The notes beneath the pieces are model-generated. The model searched no databases, was not told the origin of the DNA, and worked only from the letters and a program-made list of their open reading frames with translations. Both the position numbers and the translations under genes were made by a program. Source: Brevundimonas poindexterae (GTDB lineage Bacteria; Pseudomonadota; Alphaproteobacteria; Caulobacterales; Caulobacteraceae). From it: 64,000 bases of DNA. The stretch is from the NCBI RefSeq assembly GCF_020524625.1, contig NZ_JAIVLL010000001.1, positions 806,001 to 870,000 on the forward strand, given 5' to 3'. Of the stretch, positions 38,510 to 47,152 are shown piece after piece. The first letter of the stretch is position 1; every line of letters starts with the position of its first letter.

Positions 38510-39565
38510 TCAGTCGTCCTCGTCGGCATAGATGGCGACCAGACGGTTACCACCTTCGGCCACACGGCCCCGGTACATGCCCGAGGTATTCATGGCGAAG
38601 CCGACAGAGCCATCGGTGCCCATGACGATCACGCCGCCGTCGCCCCCGATTGATCCGACATCCTCGATCTCCGCATCGGCCGCGCTCTGCACGTCGGCGC
38701 CGGCGCCAGTGCGGTGGCACACATCCCGGGCCACGGTCGCGCGGATGAAGTACTCGCCCGAGCCGGTGGCCGAGACGGCGCAGCCCTCGACGTTCGAGGC
38801 ATAGGTGCCCGCGCCGATCACCGGCACATCGCCCACCCGGCCCCAGCGCTTGCCCGACATGCCGCCGGTCGAGGTCCCGGCCGCCAGCCGCCCCTCGCGA
38901 TCCAGCGCGACCACGCCGACGGTGCCGAATTTGCGCTCATCCAGCGGCGGGGCGACCGCGGCCATGGCGCCCTCCGCAGGCGCACCCGCAGGGCGAGCCG
39001 GCACGGGCAGGCCCTCGCGCTCCAGCTGGCGGACCAGGCCCCGCCAGCGCCGCTCGGTGAAGAAGAAGGCGGGCTCGACCTCTTCCAGCCCCTGATCGCG
39101 CGCGAAGGTCTCGGCCCCCTGGCCGATCAGGAAAACGTGGGGCGAGTTTTCCATGACCGCACGCGCGGCACTGATCGGATGGCGGGTGCGGGTCAGGCCG
39201 GCGACGGCCCCCGCGTCCCGCGTGGTGCCGTCCATGATCGCCGCGTCATGCTCGATCCGGCCGTCGGCGGTGAAGACCGCGCCCCGCCCGGCGTTGAACA
39301 GGGGGTCGTCCTCAAGCACCTGGATGACGGCCTCGACCGCATCCAGCGCCGAGCCGCCATTGTCCAGCACCTCGGCCCCGACCTGAAGTGCGCCGTCCAG
39401 CGACGCGCGATAGGCGGCGTCCTGCTCGGGCGTCAGGCTGCCGCGCTCGATCACGCCGGCGCCGCCATGAATGGCCAGCGACCATCCGACGTTGTCCTGC
39501 GCCAGGACGGGCGAAGCGAGCGCCACAGTCAGAGCAGTCGCAACCGCCGCAAGCCAGGTCTTCAT
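38510..39565 (-). CDS. Secreted isoaspartyl peptidase / L-asparaginase (Ntn hydrolase)
   Basis: A 351-residue plant-type asparaginase precursor, self-cleaving to expose a catalytic Thr. The signal peptide ends near VLAQ (residue 23). Conserved blocks are SLAIHGGAGVIERG (about 29), DAVEAVIQVLEDDPLFNAGRGAV (about 80) and the cleavage site KFGTVGVVALDREG, where the Thr after Gly is the nucleophile (about residue 215). TSTGGMSGKRWGRVGDVPVIGAG follows. The family degrades isoaspartyl dipeptides. Periplasmic location is inferred from the signal peptide. Confidence 0.93.
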   Translation of the reverse strand: MKTWLAAVATALTVALASPVLAQDNVGWSLAIHGGAGVIERGSLTPEQDAAYRASLDGALQVGAEVLDNGGSALDAVEAVIQVLEDDPLFNAGRGAVFTADGRIEHDAAIMDGTTRDAGAVAGLTRTRHPISAARAVMENSPHVFLIGQGAETFARDQGLEEVEPAFFFTERRWRGLVRQLEREGLPVPARPAGAPAEGAMAAVAPPLDERKFGTVGVVALDREGRLAAGTSTGGMSGKRWGRVGDVPVIGAGTYASNVEGCAVSATGSGEYFIRATVARDVCHRTGAGADVQSAADAEIEDVGSIGGDGGVIVMGTDGSVGFAMNTSGMYRGRVAEGGNRLVAIYADEDD

Positions 39566-39588
39566 TGGTCAGCCTCCCCCACTGGGCT

Positions 39589-39762
39589 TCATCGTTCGTG
39601 GTGCGCCCGCTTCCACAGCTGATAGCCGACCACCGGCACCAGCCCCATCAGTGTGGCGACCAGCACCAGCGGCCAGAAGCCGAGGTGGGGCGCGGCCAGA
39701 CCCGCCGTCACCCCTGCCGCGACCGGTCCCGTGAACGGGACCCAGGCGGGCGGTCTAGGCAT
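39589..39762 (-). CDS. 57-residue membrane ORF overlapping the hpd stop
   Basis: MPRPPAWVPFTGPVAAGVTA... with two hydrophobic stretches (VPFTGPVAAGVTAGLAAP and FWPLVLVATLMGLVPVVGY) and a basic tail ending KRAHHER. Its ATG overlaps the hpd stop in the order ATGCCTAG, a pattern of translational coupling, and it ends 23 bases before the asparaginase gene. No homologue recognised; coding status rests on coupling, membrane-like composition and full use of the gap. Confidence 0.6.
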   Translation of the reverse strand: MPRPPAWVPFTGPVAAGVTAGLAAPHLGFWPLVLVATLMGLVPVVGYQLWKRAHHER

Positions 39763-40858
39763 CCACCTTGATCACGCCACGCCGGATCTGGTCCAGCTCA
39801 ATGGAGTCGAACAGCGCCTGGAAATTGCCTTCGCCGAACGCCTGGTTGCCCTTGCGCTGGATGATCTCGAAGAAGATCGGGCCGAAGGTGTCCTGAGTGA
39901 AGATCTGCAGCAGGATGCCGTCCTCGTCCGAACCGTCGATCAGGATGCGGTTCTCGCGCATGCGGGCGACATCCTCGCCGTGACCGGGCAGGCGTTTGTC
40001 GATCAGGTCGAAATAGGTCTCGATCGTGTCCTGGAACGGGATGCCGCGACGCTTCATCTCCTCGACGGTCTCGAAGATGTTGTCGGTGGCGAGGGCGATG
40101 TGCTGGATGCCCTCGCCGTTGTAGCGCTTCAGGAACTCCTCGATCTGGGAGTTGTCGTCCTGGCTCTCGTTCAGGGGGATGCGGATGGCGCGGTCGGGCG
40201 CGATCATCGCCTGGGACAGCAGGCCGGTCGCCTTGCCCTTGATGTTGAAATATTTCTGCTCCTCGAAGGCGAAGACGTCGCCGTAGAAGCCCGACCAGGT
40301 GCGCATTTGGCCCCGGCGCACATTGTGGGTGAGGTGGTCGAGGCAGAACAGGCCCACCGAGTTCTTGCGCTCGGCCTCTTCCCAGCCCTCGATCTCGTCC
40401 CAGCCGTCATAGAGCGAGCCGCTCTCGCCATACTGATCGACCAGATAAAGCAGCGAGCCGCCGATCCCCTGCAGCACATAGGCGTAGCCCTTGCCCAGCG
40501 CGCCGCCGTCATGGCCTTCGGCCGGCTTGGCGCCGCGCGCCACGGCGCCTTCGTAGGCGGCCTTCGCGTCATTGACGCGGAAGGCCATGCCGTTGGCCGA
40601 CGGGCCGTGCTCTGTCGCGAATTCGCCCGCTTGGCCCTTGGGGCTGCGGTTGACGAGCAGGGTGATGTCGCCCTGCTTCAACCGGACCACATCGTTTTCC
40701 GCGTTCACATGGGTCTGGGTGAAGCCCATCAGCTCCAGCCGCGCGATCATGGCCTTGGGCTCGGGGCCCGTGAACTCGACGAATTCGAAGCCATCGACGC
40801 CCAGCGGGTTCTCGGCATTGATCTGCTGGGCCGTGGGGGTTTGGGTCGCGTCGTCCAT
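39755..40858 (-). CDS. hpd: 4-hydroxyphenylpyruvate dioxygenase
   Basis: HPPD converts 4-hydroxyphenylpyruvate to homogentisate in tyrosine catabolism. The start is ATG 40858 (MDDATQTPTAQQ), with AGGAG 8 bases upstream; the open frame beyond it to 40972 has no support. The 367-residue protein keeps the iron ligands: His in LDHLTHNVRRG (about 175), His in EGIQHIALATDNIFE (about 257) and Glu in FGPIFFEIIQRKGNQAFGEGNF (about 335). The FAH-family gene 3 kb downstream may belong to the same pathway. Confidence 0.96.
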   Translation of the reverse strand: MDDATQTPTAQQINAENPLGVDGFEFVEFTGPEPKAMIARLELMGFTQTHVNAENDVVRLKQGDITLLVNRSPKGQAGEFATEHGPSANGMAFRVNDAKAAYEGAVARGAKPAEGHDGGALGKGYAYVLQGIGGSLLYLVDQYGESGSLYDGWDEIEGWEEAERKNSVGLFCLDHLTHNVRRGQMRTWSGFYGDVFAFEEQKYFNIKGKATGLLSQAMIAPDRAIRIPLNESQDDNSQIEEFLKRYNGEGIQHIALATDNIFETVEEMKRRGIPFQDTIETYFDLIDKRLPGHGEDVARMRENRILIDGSDEDGILLQIFTQDTFGPIFFEIIQRKGNQAFGEGNFQALFDSIELDQIRRGVIKVDA

Positions 40859-41078
40859 GGTCGCGTCTCCTGATCCTGAAGGTTTGCGGCGACACGCTTG
40901 GCCGCCTTTGGCGCGGAACCTAGTCATCCGGCCCTCATTCGCCAAGCCATGGCGGGCCGACCGGTTCCGCATCGTCCAATCCGGCTGGCGGATTGTCGCG
41001 CAGGAAAGGCCGCGGGGTGCGCCCCTTGCCTACGCCTGCTAGAGGCTGGTTCGCAGACAGAACGGAACCGCACGCTTC

Positions 41079-41654
41079 ATGCTTCGCAAGCTTTATGACT
41101 GGGTCTTTGTCCAGGCCCGCAGCCGCCATGCCACCAAGGTGATGGCGGTGGTGTCCTTCACCGAAAGCTCCTTCTTCCCCATTCCGCCGGACGTGATGCT
41201 GGCTCCCATGGTGCTGGCGCGGCCGGACCGGGCCTATTTCTACGCGACGGTCTGCACCATCGCCTCGGTGCTCGGGGCGCTGCTGGGCTATGCGATCGGC
41301 TATTTCCTCGAGCCGGTCGGCATGTGGGTGCTGACGGTGCTGGGCAAGGCCGACACCTTCGAAGCCTCGCGCGCCCTGTTCCAGGAGCACGGCGCCTGGG
41401 TGATCCTGGTGAAGGGGCTGACCCCGATCCCGTTCAAGCTGATCACCATCGCCTCGGGCATCTTCCAGTTCTCGCTGCCGCTGTTCATCGCCCTGTGCGC
41501 CCTGACCCGGGGCGCGCGCTTTTTCCTCGTCGCCTTCGTCCTCAAGCGCTGGGGCCCGCCCATGCTGGCCGCCATCGAAAAGCGGCTGGCGACCTTCACC
41601 CTCATCGGCATTCTGGCGGTGGTCGCGGTGGTGGTTGCGGTCAAGCTGCTCTGA
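41079..41654 (+). CDS. YqaA-like DedA-family membrane protein
   Basis: A 191-residue SNARE-associated/DedA-domain protein with about five membrane segments. Visible motifs are FTESSFFPIPPDVMLAPMVLARP (about 26-48), GALLGYAIGYFLEPVG (about 68) and VKGLTPIPFKLITIASGIFQF (about 110-130), the YqaA/YkoX-type signature. DedA proteins support lipid carrier recycling or membrane homeostasis. The gene is divergent from hpd across 220 bases in which I see no further feature, and dsbB follows by 42 bases. Confidence 0.9.
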   Translation: MLRKLYDWVFVQARSRHATKVMAVVSFTESSFFPIPPDVMLAPMVLARPDRAYFYATVCTIASVLGALLGYAIGYFLEPVGMWVLTVLGKADTFEASRALFQEHGAWVILVKGLTPIPFKLITIASGIFQFSLPLFIALCALTRGARFFLVAFVLKRWGPPMLAAIEKRLATFTLIGILAVVAVVVAVKLL

Positions 41655-41696
41655 GGCACATCGACGGGGCGCAAAAGGCCCGCTAAGAGTCGCGAT

Positions 41697-42233
41697 ATGA
41701 GCCTTTATCGCGTCGTGACACGCTGGTGGACCCTGTTTGCGCTGGCCGCATCGCTCAGCCTGCTGGCGGCGGCCCATGCCTTTGAGCGGTTCGCCGGGCT
41801 GTCGCCGTGCAACCTCTGCCTCAAGCAGCGAGAGGTGTACTGGCTGGCCGTGGCCATCGCCCTGACCGCCAGCCTGTGGACCCTGATCAGCCGGGCCAGC
41901 CGGGGCACTCCGCGCGTCGCGGCCTTCCTGCTGTTCATCGTCTTCCTGACCGGCGCGGTCACCGCCGGCTTCCATGCAGGCGGCGAGGCCGGCTGGTGGG
42001 AGCTGCCGGCCCTGTGCTCAGGCGGTGGCGGCAGCGAGATCAACATCGAGCGCATGGCCGCCCTTGCGCTCGGCACCGCCGAAGCCACGCCCGTCGTCGC
42101 CTGCGACGCCGTGACATGGCGCTTCCTGGGCCTGTCCATGGCAGCCTGGAACACCCTGATCGCGGCAGGGCTGGCCGTCATGAGCCTGCTGGCCGCCAAA
42201 CGTCCGAAGGATGCCCGTGCGCCCCGAGGCTGA
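41697..42233 (+). CDS. dsbB: DsbB-family disulfide bond formation protein
   Basis: A 178-residue four-helix membrane protein that reoxidises DsbA using quinone. Two Cys pairs are present: SPCNLCLKQREVYW (Cys38, Cys41) and two later Cys, in PALCSGG and VVACDAV, about 26 residues apart, in the second periplasmic loop. The first pair is CxxC with the required downstream Arg. The last ~20 bases overlap coq7, so the genes are probably co-transcribed. The second loop is Gly-rich (CSGGGGSEI), unlike E. coli DsbB. Confidence 0.92.
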   Translation: MSLYRVVTRWWTLFALAASLSLLAAAHAFERFAGLSPCNLCLKQREVYWLAVAIALTASLWTLISRASRGTPRVAAFLLFIVFLTGAVTAGFHAGGEAGWWELPALCSGGGGSEINIERMAALALGTAEATPVVACDAVTWRFLGLSMAAWNTLIAAGLAVMSLLAAKRPKDARAPRG

Positions 42234-42843
42234 CCCCGAGACCGACCCGCTCAACGATCCGGCCATCACCGGACGCAAGGGCACGCGGACCGTCCCCCTG
42301 CCCCGCCCCGGCGCCGGCATGACCCGGGCGCGGCGTGCCGAAATGCTGCGCGTCGACCACGCCGGCGAATACGCCGCCGTGCAGATCTATCAGGCCCAGC
42401 GCGCGGTCTTCGAGGGCCGCAAGGGCAAGGCGGCGATCAGCGAGGACCTGACCGAGATGGAGGGCCATGAGGCCGTCCACCTGTCGCGGTTCGAGGCCCT
42501 GCTGACCGAGAATCGGGTCGCCCCGACCGCTGCCCTGCCCCTGTGGCACCTGGCCGCCCGGGCGCTGGGCGCCGGCACCGCCCTGCTGGGCGAGAAGGCC
42601 GCCCACGCCTGCACCGAAGCCGTCGAGTCGGTGATCGAGCAGCACTATGCTGACCAGATCGCCGAACTGGCGGATCGCGACCCCGAACTGGCCCGCGAAC
42701 TGGCGCAGTTCCGGGCCGAGGAAATGGCCCACCACGACCACGCCGTCGAACACGGCAGCCGCGATGCGCCCGGCTATCGCCTGCTGTCCTCGGTGATCAA
42801 GGCCGGCTGCCGCGCCGCCATCAAGGTCAGCGAGCGGCTCTAG
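42211..42843 (+). CDS. coq7: Coq7-type demethoxyubiquinone hydroxylase
   Basis: Coq7 adds the last hydroxyl in ubiquinone synthesis, at the membrane. The 210-residue di-iron carboxylate protein has the ligand motifs [12 protein letters not shown] (about 49-60), [13 protein letters not shown] (about 79-91), [11 protein letters not shown] (about 137) and [14 protein letters not shown] (about 168-181). The first ~35 residues are non-conserved. It overlaps dsbB by 23 bases. Its stop and the cobT stop share the palindrome CTAG at 42840-42843. Confidence 0.93.
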   Translation: MPVRPEADPETDPLNDPAITGRKGTRTVPLPRPGAGMTRARRAEMLRVDHAGEYAAVQIYQAQRAVFEGRKGKAAISEDLTEMEGHEAVHLSRFEALLTENRVAPTAALPLWHLAARALGAGTALLGEKAAHACTEAVESVIEQHYADQIAELADRDPELARELAQFRAEEMAHHDHAVEHGSRDAPGYRLLSSVIKAGCRAAIKVSERL

Positions 42844-44714
42844 GCCGCCCGCTTGAGGCGACGCCGGGCGGCGCGTTCGGTCTTTGGCTTGACGTCGAAG
42901 AGCTCGGCCAGTTTCTCGATCATGGCGCCGGCCAGCTGGTCGACGTCGGTGATCATCAGGGCGCGCCGATAGAAGCGGGTCACGTCGTGGCCGATGCCGA
43001 TGGCCAGCAGCTCGACGTCGGACTTGTCCTCGATCATGCCGATCACCTGACGCAGGTGCCGTTCGAGATAGTGGACGGGGTTGGCGGTCTGGGTGGTGTC
43101 GTCGACGGGGGCACCGTCCGAGATGACCATCAGGATGCGCCGCGCCTCGGTGCGGGCCAGCATGCGGTCGTGGGCCCACGTCAGGGCCTCGCCGTCGATG
43201 TTTTCCTTGAGCAGGCCCTCGCGCATCATCAGGCCGAGATTACGCTTGGACCGGCGCCAGGGGGCGTCGGCGGTCTTGTAGATGATGTGGCGCAGCTCGT
43301 TCAGGCGACCGGGGTTGGCCGGGCGGCCGGCGCTGATCCAGGCCTCGCGCGGCTGGCCGCCCTTCCAGGCGCGGGTGGTGAAGCCGAGTATCTCGACCTT
43401 GACGCCGCAACGTTCCAGCGTGCGGGCCAGGATGTCGGCACAGACCGCGGCCACCATGATCGGCCGGCCACGCATCGAGCCGGAGTTATCGATCAACAGG
43501 GTCACGACCGTGTCGCGGAAGGGGCTTTCGCTCTCGGCCTTGAACGACAGGGGCGCGGTCGGATCGGTGATGACGCGGGTCAGGCGGGCGGTGTCGAGCA
43601 CCCCCTCCTCCAGATCGAACATCCAGCTGCGGTTCTGCTGCGCCAGCAGGCGGCGCTGCAGCTTGTTGGCCAGGCGGGCGACGACGCTCGACAGCTGGGT
43701 CAGTTGCTGGTCCAGCAGGGCCCGCAGGCGGTCCAGTTCGGTCGGGTCGCACAGTTCCTCGGCGCCGATCACCTCGTCATAGGCAGTGGTGAAGACGCGG
43801 TACGCCGAGGGGTCGCTGCCGCCGTCGGCCTCGGTGCGGCCGGGGCGCATGCCCTCTTCGGTGTCGGAGGCCTGATCCGACTCCTGGCCGTCGGCCTCGG
43901 CGGGGGCGCCGTCCGGGCGGCTCTCGCGCTCGCCGTCCGAGCCGGAATCCTCGCTGCGGCCCTCGGGGGAGTTGTCCTCGCTGTCGCCGGTATCGGGATC
44001 GTCGCTGTCGTCCTCGGACTCGGAGGGCGACTCGTCGGCGGCCTCGTCCTCGCCTTCGCTGTCGTCGGCGTCGTCGGACTGGCCGTCGCCGGGATCGAGA
44101 TCCAGCGCCTTGAGCACCGCCTGCATCTCGCGACCAAAGGCGGCCTGATCGTCGACGGCGGCCGCCAGACGGTCGAGCGCGGGGCCGGCGCGGGTCATCA
44201 GATCCTCGCGCACCAGATCGAGGGCCGAGGCGGCCGCCGGCGGCAGGGGGCGTTCCCCGAGGCGTTCTGCGAGCAGCAGGCCGACGCCCTGGTCCAGCGG
44301 CACCTGATCGGCGGTGGTGGCGCGGCTGAGGCCCGAGCGCTCCAGGCGGGTGACAAGGGCGGCGTCCAGATTGGCGCGCACCCCGGCCATGGCGCGGGCA
44401 CCCAAGGCCTCGACCCGGGCCTGTTCGGCGGCCTCGAACACCTCGGCGGCGCGCGTGTCGGCCGGCGCCACGGTGCGGTGCACGTCGGCGTCGTGATTGG
44501 CCAGCCGCAGGGCGAGCCGGTCGGCCTGTCCGCGCAGGGCGGCGCTCTCCGGGCCGGAAGGGTCGCGCGGCGGATGCGGCAGGGTCAGGACGCCGTTCGA
44601 CAGACGCGGCGCGTCCGAGGCGAAGACCACCTCGAGCTCGTCCTGCTCGGCCAGCGCCCGCGCCGCATGGGCCAGGGCGCGCTTGAAGGTCTCTGTCGGG
44701 GTATCCGGCGGCAT
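42840..44714 (-). CDS. cobT: CobT, cobaltochelatase large-ring subunit
   Basis: CobT works with CobS (AAA+) and CobN to insert cobalt into hydrogenobyrinate diamide in the aerobic B12 pathway. The 624-residue protein has an N-terminal helical domain. A highly acidic Asp/Glu/Ser-rich linker follows (about 205-300, with [19 protein letters not shown]). The C-terminal vWA domain has MIDAS motif [17 protein letters not shown] (about 405-421). Length and layout are typical. No cobS or cobN is in the window. Converges on coq7, sharing 4 bases. Confidence 0.94.
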   Translation of the reverse strand: MPPDTPTETFKRALAHAARALAEQDELEVVFASDAPRLSNGVLTLPHPPRDPSGPESAALRGQADRLALRLANHDADVHRTVAPADTRAAEVFEAAEQARVEALGARAMAGVRANLDAALVTRLERSGLSRATTADQVPLDQGVGLLLAERLGERPLPPAAASALDLVREDLMTRAGPALDRLAAAVDDQAAFGREMQAVLKALDLDPGDGQSDDADDSEGEDEAADESPSESEDDSDDPDTGDSEDNSPEGRSEDSGSDGERESRPDGAPAEADGQESDQASDTEEGMRPGRTEADGGSDPSAYRVFTTAYDEVIGAEELCDPTELDRLRALLDQQLTQLSSVVARLANKLQRRLLAQQNRSWMFDLEEGVLDTARLTRVITDPTAPLSFKAESESPFRDTVVTLLIDNSGSMRGRPIMVAAVCADILARTLERCGVKVEILGFTTRAWKGGQPREAWISAGRPANPGRLNELRHIIYKTADAPWRRSKRNLGLMMREGLLKENIDGEALTWAHDRMLARTEARRILMVISDGAPVDDTTQTANPVHYLERHLRQVIGMIEDKSDVELLAIGIGHDVTRFYRRALMITDVDQLAGAMIEKLAELFDVKPKTERAARRRLKRAA

Positions 44715-44786
44715 GGTCCTGACCTAGCCCCGACCACGCGCGGGGGAAAGGGGGCGGGACCGGGAATTGAGACGGTGAAAATAGAC

Positions 44787-44867
44787 CGTCTGAATGGTCT
44801 GAAAGGTCTGAATTCCACTCCTCCCCCATCGGGGGAGGGGAACCATCCGAAGGATGGTGGAGGGGGC
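44787..44867. repeat. Modular palindromic repeat, copy 2
   Basis: Three contiguous 9-mers (CGTCTGAAT, GGTCTGAAA, GGTCTGAAT; 44787-44813) are the reverse of those in copy 1. Then come CTCCCCCATCGGGGGAGG, the hairpin ACCATCC-GAA-GGATGGT and GGAGGGGGC. The order matches copy 1, but the hairpin arm sequence differs while still pairing. Confidence 0.8.
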
Positions 44868-44911
44868 CGACGTCATCAGATGCACAGATCCTTCCCGCGA
44901 ATGGCGGCGCT

Positions 44912-44969
44912 GCCCCCACCCCCCCGGCGCAGAGCGCCGCGGTCCCCCTCCCCCGATGGGGGAGGAATG
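44912..44969. repeat. Modular palindromic repeat, copy 3 (inverted relative to copy 2)
   Basis: It reads on the minus strand as CCTCCCCCATCGGGGGAGG, then the GC-rich hairpin CGGCGC-TCT-GCGCCG, then GGGTGGGGGC. It lies about 45 bases from copy 2 in opposite orientation. It lacks the 9-mers. Confidence 0.75.
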
Positions 44970-45450
44970 GTCGCGGATGAGCGGAAGCCCCCGTCCGTTT
45001 TGCGGCGGGTTGGAGGGCAGGCGGAGCGCCGGGCCTTCGCCCGGGTGAGAACAAGAAATACCGTTTCGACGAAGGCTGACGCTCCGCGCGGTGGTTTTCC
45101 GGAAGCTTGCGTCGGGTGGCGGTGTTATCGCCTTACCGCAGCGCCTCCGACGGGCGGGCGGGGCCTGCGCCCCGTCCCGGAACGGCCGAGTATCCCCCTC
45201 GACCCATGCCTCGATCCCGCACCCGGAGGCGGAGATCGAGGGTGCTCAGGCCCTGAGGCCCGACCCCGCTCCATCGCTCCCGCCGCTCACAAGGTCGCAG
45301 GCCTTACGAGCCCTCCGTGCGACAGGACGGGAGGAGGTTTGCACTGGCCCGGGGTGAGGCGGGAAGAACGTTGCGGGAAACGGTGGGGGTGTTGAAAGGG
45401 CGGGGGAATTCCGGGGCGCCTGTGATGGCCGAGGCGCTCGACCCAACGGT
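44970..45450. other. Gene-free interval
   Basis: About 480 bases between repeat groups. Open frames occur because of high GC, but none resembles a protein family or has a ribosome site. I see no tRNA, riboswitch core or promoter here that I would defend. Confidence 0.5.
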
Positions 45451-45503
45451 CCTTCTCCCCTCGGGGGAGAAGGTGGGCCGCGAGAGCGGCTCGGATGAGG
45501 GGG
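45451..45503. repeat. Palindromic repeat family 2, copy A
   Basis: CCTTCTCCCC-TCGGGGGAGAAGG, then a short arm-variable hairpin (GCCGC-GAGA-GCGGC), then CGGATGAGGGGG. It has the same plan as the other family here but a different outer sequence. Confidence 0.8.
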
Positions 45504-45547
45504 CGGTTGAGAGCCAGCGCCCACGCTTCCGGTATCGTGTCAGGCGT

Positions 45548-45599
45548 CCCCCTCATCCGTCAGGCTCCGCCTGACACCTTCTCCCCCAAGGGGAGAAGG
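45548..45599. repeat. Palindromic repeat family 2, copy B (inverted)
   Basis: On the minus strand it reads CCTTCTCCCCTTGGGGGAGA, AGGTG, the hairpin TCAGGC-GGA-GCCTGA, then CGGATGAGGGGG. The ends match copy A while the central hairpin is completely different but still self-complementary. It lies 24 bases past the ppa stop and may also act as its transcript end, although there is no T-run. Confidence 0.8.
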
Positions 45600-45623
45600 C
45601 TCGGATAGGGATTCGTCGTCGCC

Positions 45624-46172
45624 TCAGCCCTTCTTGGCCTTGAGAGCTTCCTGATGGGCGCGGATGCCCTGGGCGATCAGTTCGGCGGCCTCGCCGGCGT
45701 CGCCCCAGCGCTTGACGGCGGTTTCCTTGTTCTTCTCCAGGTCCTTGTAGCGGGTGAAGAAGTGCTGGATCTGGTCGATCATGATGGCCGGCAGCTGACG
45801 GTAGCTGGCGACGTCGGTGTAATAGGGGTGGAGCGCGTCGACCGGCACGGCGAGGATCTTTTCGTCCATGCCCTTTTCGTCTTCCATGATCAGCACGCCG
45901 ATCGGGCGCGAGCGGATGACGCAGCCCGGCACCACCGGGGTCGGGTTCAGCACCAGCACATCACACGGGTCGCCATCGGCCGACAGGGTGTGGGGCACGA
46001 AGCCGTAGTTGGCCGGATAGTACATCGCCGTGTGCAGGAAGCGGTCGACGAACAGGGCGCCCGAGGCCTTGTCCATTTCATATTTGACCGGCAAGCCCCC
46101 TTGCGGGATTTCGATGATGACGTTCAGGTCCCACGGGGGGTTGGGGCCGACGGGGATGGCATCGATGTTCAT
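45624..46172 (-). CDS. ppa: Inorganic pyrophosphatase
   Basis: A soluble family I pyrophosphatase that hydrolyses PPi from biosynthetic reactions. The start is ATG 46172 (MNIDAIPVGPNPP); the open frame back to 46304 is not family-like. The 182-residue protein has NVIIEIPQGGLPVKYEMDK at the start, YPANYGFVPHT, and the metal-binding signature DGDPCDVLVLNP. EDEKGMDEKILAVP and FFTRYKDLE follow. All active-site acidic residues expected in these blocks are present. Confidence 0.96.
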   Translation of the reverse strand: MNIDAIPVGPNPPWDLNVIIEIPQGGLPVKYEMDKASGALFVDRFLHTAMYYPANYGFVPHTLSADGDPCDVLVLNPTPVVPGCVIRSRPIGVLIMEDEKGMDEKILAVPVDALHPYYTDVASYRQLPAIMIDQIQHFFTRYKDLEKNKETAVKRWGDAGEAAELIAQGIRAHQEALKAKKG

Positions 46173-46297
46173 GATGTCTATTGTGCACTTGCGAAACGGG
46201 GAGGCGGGCGTGATAGGCAAACCCGGGCCCGGTAGCAAGCGTTCCGCGCGGTATCGGGCGCGAAGCCACGGAGGCGACGGTGCAGGGAGCTGACGGC

Positions 46298-47008
46298 ATG
46301 ACACCCTGGGACTGGGCGGCGCTGGTCCTGTTTGCCGTGTGCTGGCTGGGCTATGAGCCCGCCCTGAGGCTGCTGTCGCGGCGGTTCGGCACCCTGAACC
46401 AGGACATGCAGCTGGTGCGGCACATCTGGATGTCGGCCATGGTCCGCCGCGAAATCCGGCTGGTCGACAGCCAGCTGATGGGCCATTCGATCAATACGGC
46501 CTCGTTCTTTGCCTCGACCAATCTGCTGCTGATCGCGGCGGTGGCGGGCATATTGTTCGGGGGAGAGGCGGCCTTGCGGGGCTTTGCCGCCGTGGGGGCC
46601 GAGGCCGTGCCCCTGCCGCTGCTGGAAGCCAAGCTGGCGCTGATCCTGATCTGTCTGGTGCGCGGCCTGCTGGATTTCATCTGGTCGATCCGGCAGCTGA
46701 ACTACACGCTCGCCGTGATCGGGGCGGCGCCGGAAACGGACTCCCCGGAACGCGACCTGCTGGGCCGGGCCGCCGGCGACCTGCTGAACCCGGCGCTGGC
46801 CTCGTTCAGCCAGGGGGTGCGGGCCTATTATTTCGCCCTGGCGGCGGCGGCCTGGTTGATGGGACCGCTGTGGCTGGCCCTCGGTGTGGTGGCGTCCTTC
46901 AGCCTGCTGATCTGGCGTCAGGAGGGCTCGCCGGCCGCCCGTGCCATCCGCCGGGTCCGCGCCGCACTGGAATCCGATTCCGGAAACCCCGCCCCGCCCC
47001 CGCAGTGA
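46298..47008 (+). CDS. DUF599 family membrane protein
   Basis: The start is ATG 46298 (MTPWDWAALV), with GGGAG 8 bases upstream; a GTG at 46280 lacks one. The 236-residue protein has four membrane segments: AALVLFAVCWLGYEPAL, TNLLLIAAVAGILFGG, LALILICLVRGLLDFIW, and a late pair near 180-210. Family marks are RHIWMSAMVRREIRLVDSQL and QLNYTLAVIG. The function of DUF599 is unknown. Divergent from ppa. Confidence 0.88.
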   Translation: MTPWDWAALVLFAVCWLGYEPALRLLSRRFGTLNQDMQLVRHIWMSAMVRREIRLVDSQLMGHSINTASFFASTNLLLIAAVAGILFGGEAALRGFAAVGAEAVPLPLLEAKLALILICLVRGLLDFIWSIRQLNYTLAVIGAAPETDSPERDLLGRAAGDLLNPALASFSQGVRAYYFALAAAAWLMGPLWLALGVVASFSLLIWRQEGSPAARAIRRVRAALESDSGNPAPPPQ

Positions 47009-47118
47009 GTGAGCAGATGCGGCCGTTAATGGGACAGTTTTTTGCGCTTAACCGGTTACATCGGGGAAAATGACCGTTCGGACGTTACATTTCGTGACAG
47101 GCGGTGAAAAATCGCCGC

Positions 47119-47147
47119 TTGACGGATTGTGCACCGCAACCTAACTT
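47119..47147 (+). promoter_or_regulatory. Possible promoter of the small RNA
   Basis: TTGACG (47119-47124) and TAACTT (47142-47147) are 17 bases apart. TTGACG is a good alphaproteobacterial -35; the -10 is only fair. Transcription would start about 6-8 bases later, just before the first hairpin. Confidence 0.45.
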
Positions 47148-47152
47148 GACTG

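Noticed and set aside
42987..45395. Long open frame (802 codons) on the plus strand antisense to cobT
   Set aside because: It is the mirror of the acidic CobT linker and vWA domain, with repeated Gly/Val/Leu runs caused by codon bias, and it continues into repeat DNA.
44970..45450. Possible small genes or a cobalamin riboswitch upstream of cobT
   Set aside because: I found no conserved B12-box and no family-like frame; only GC-rich shadow frames and repeats.
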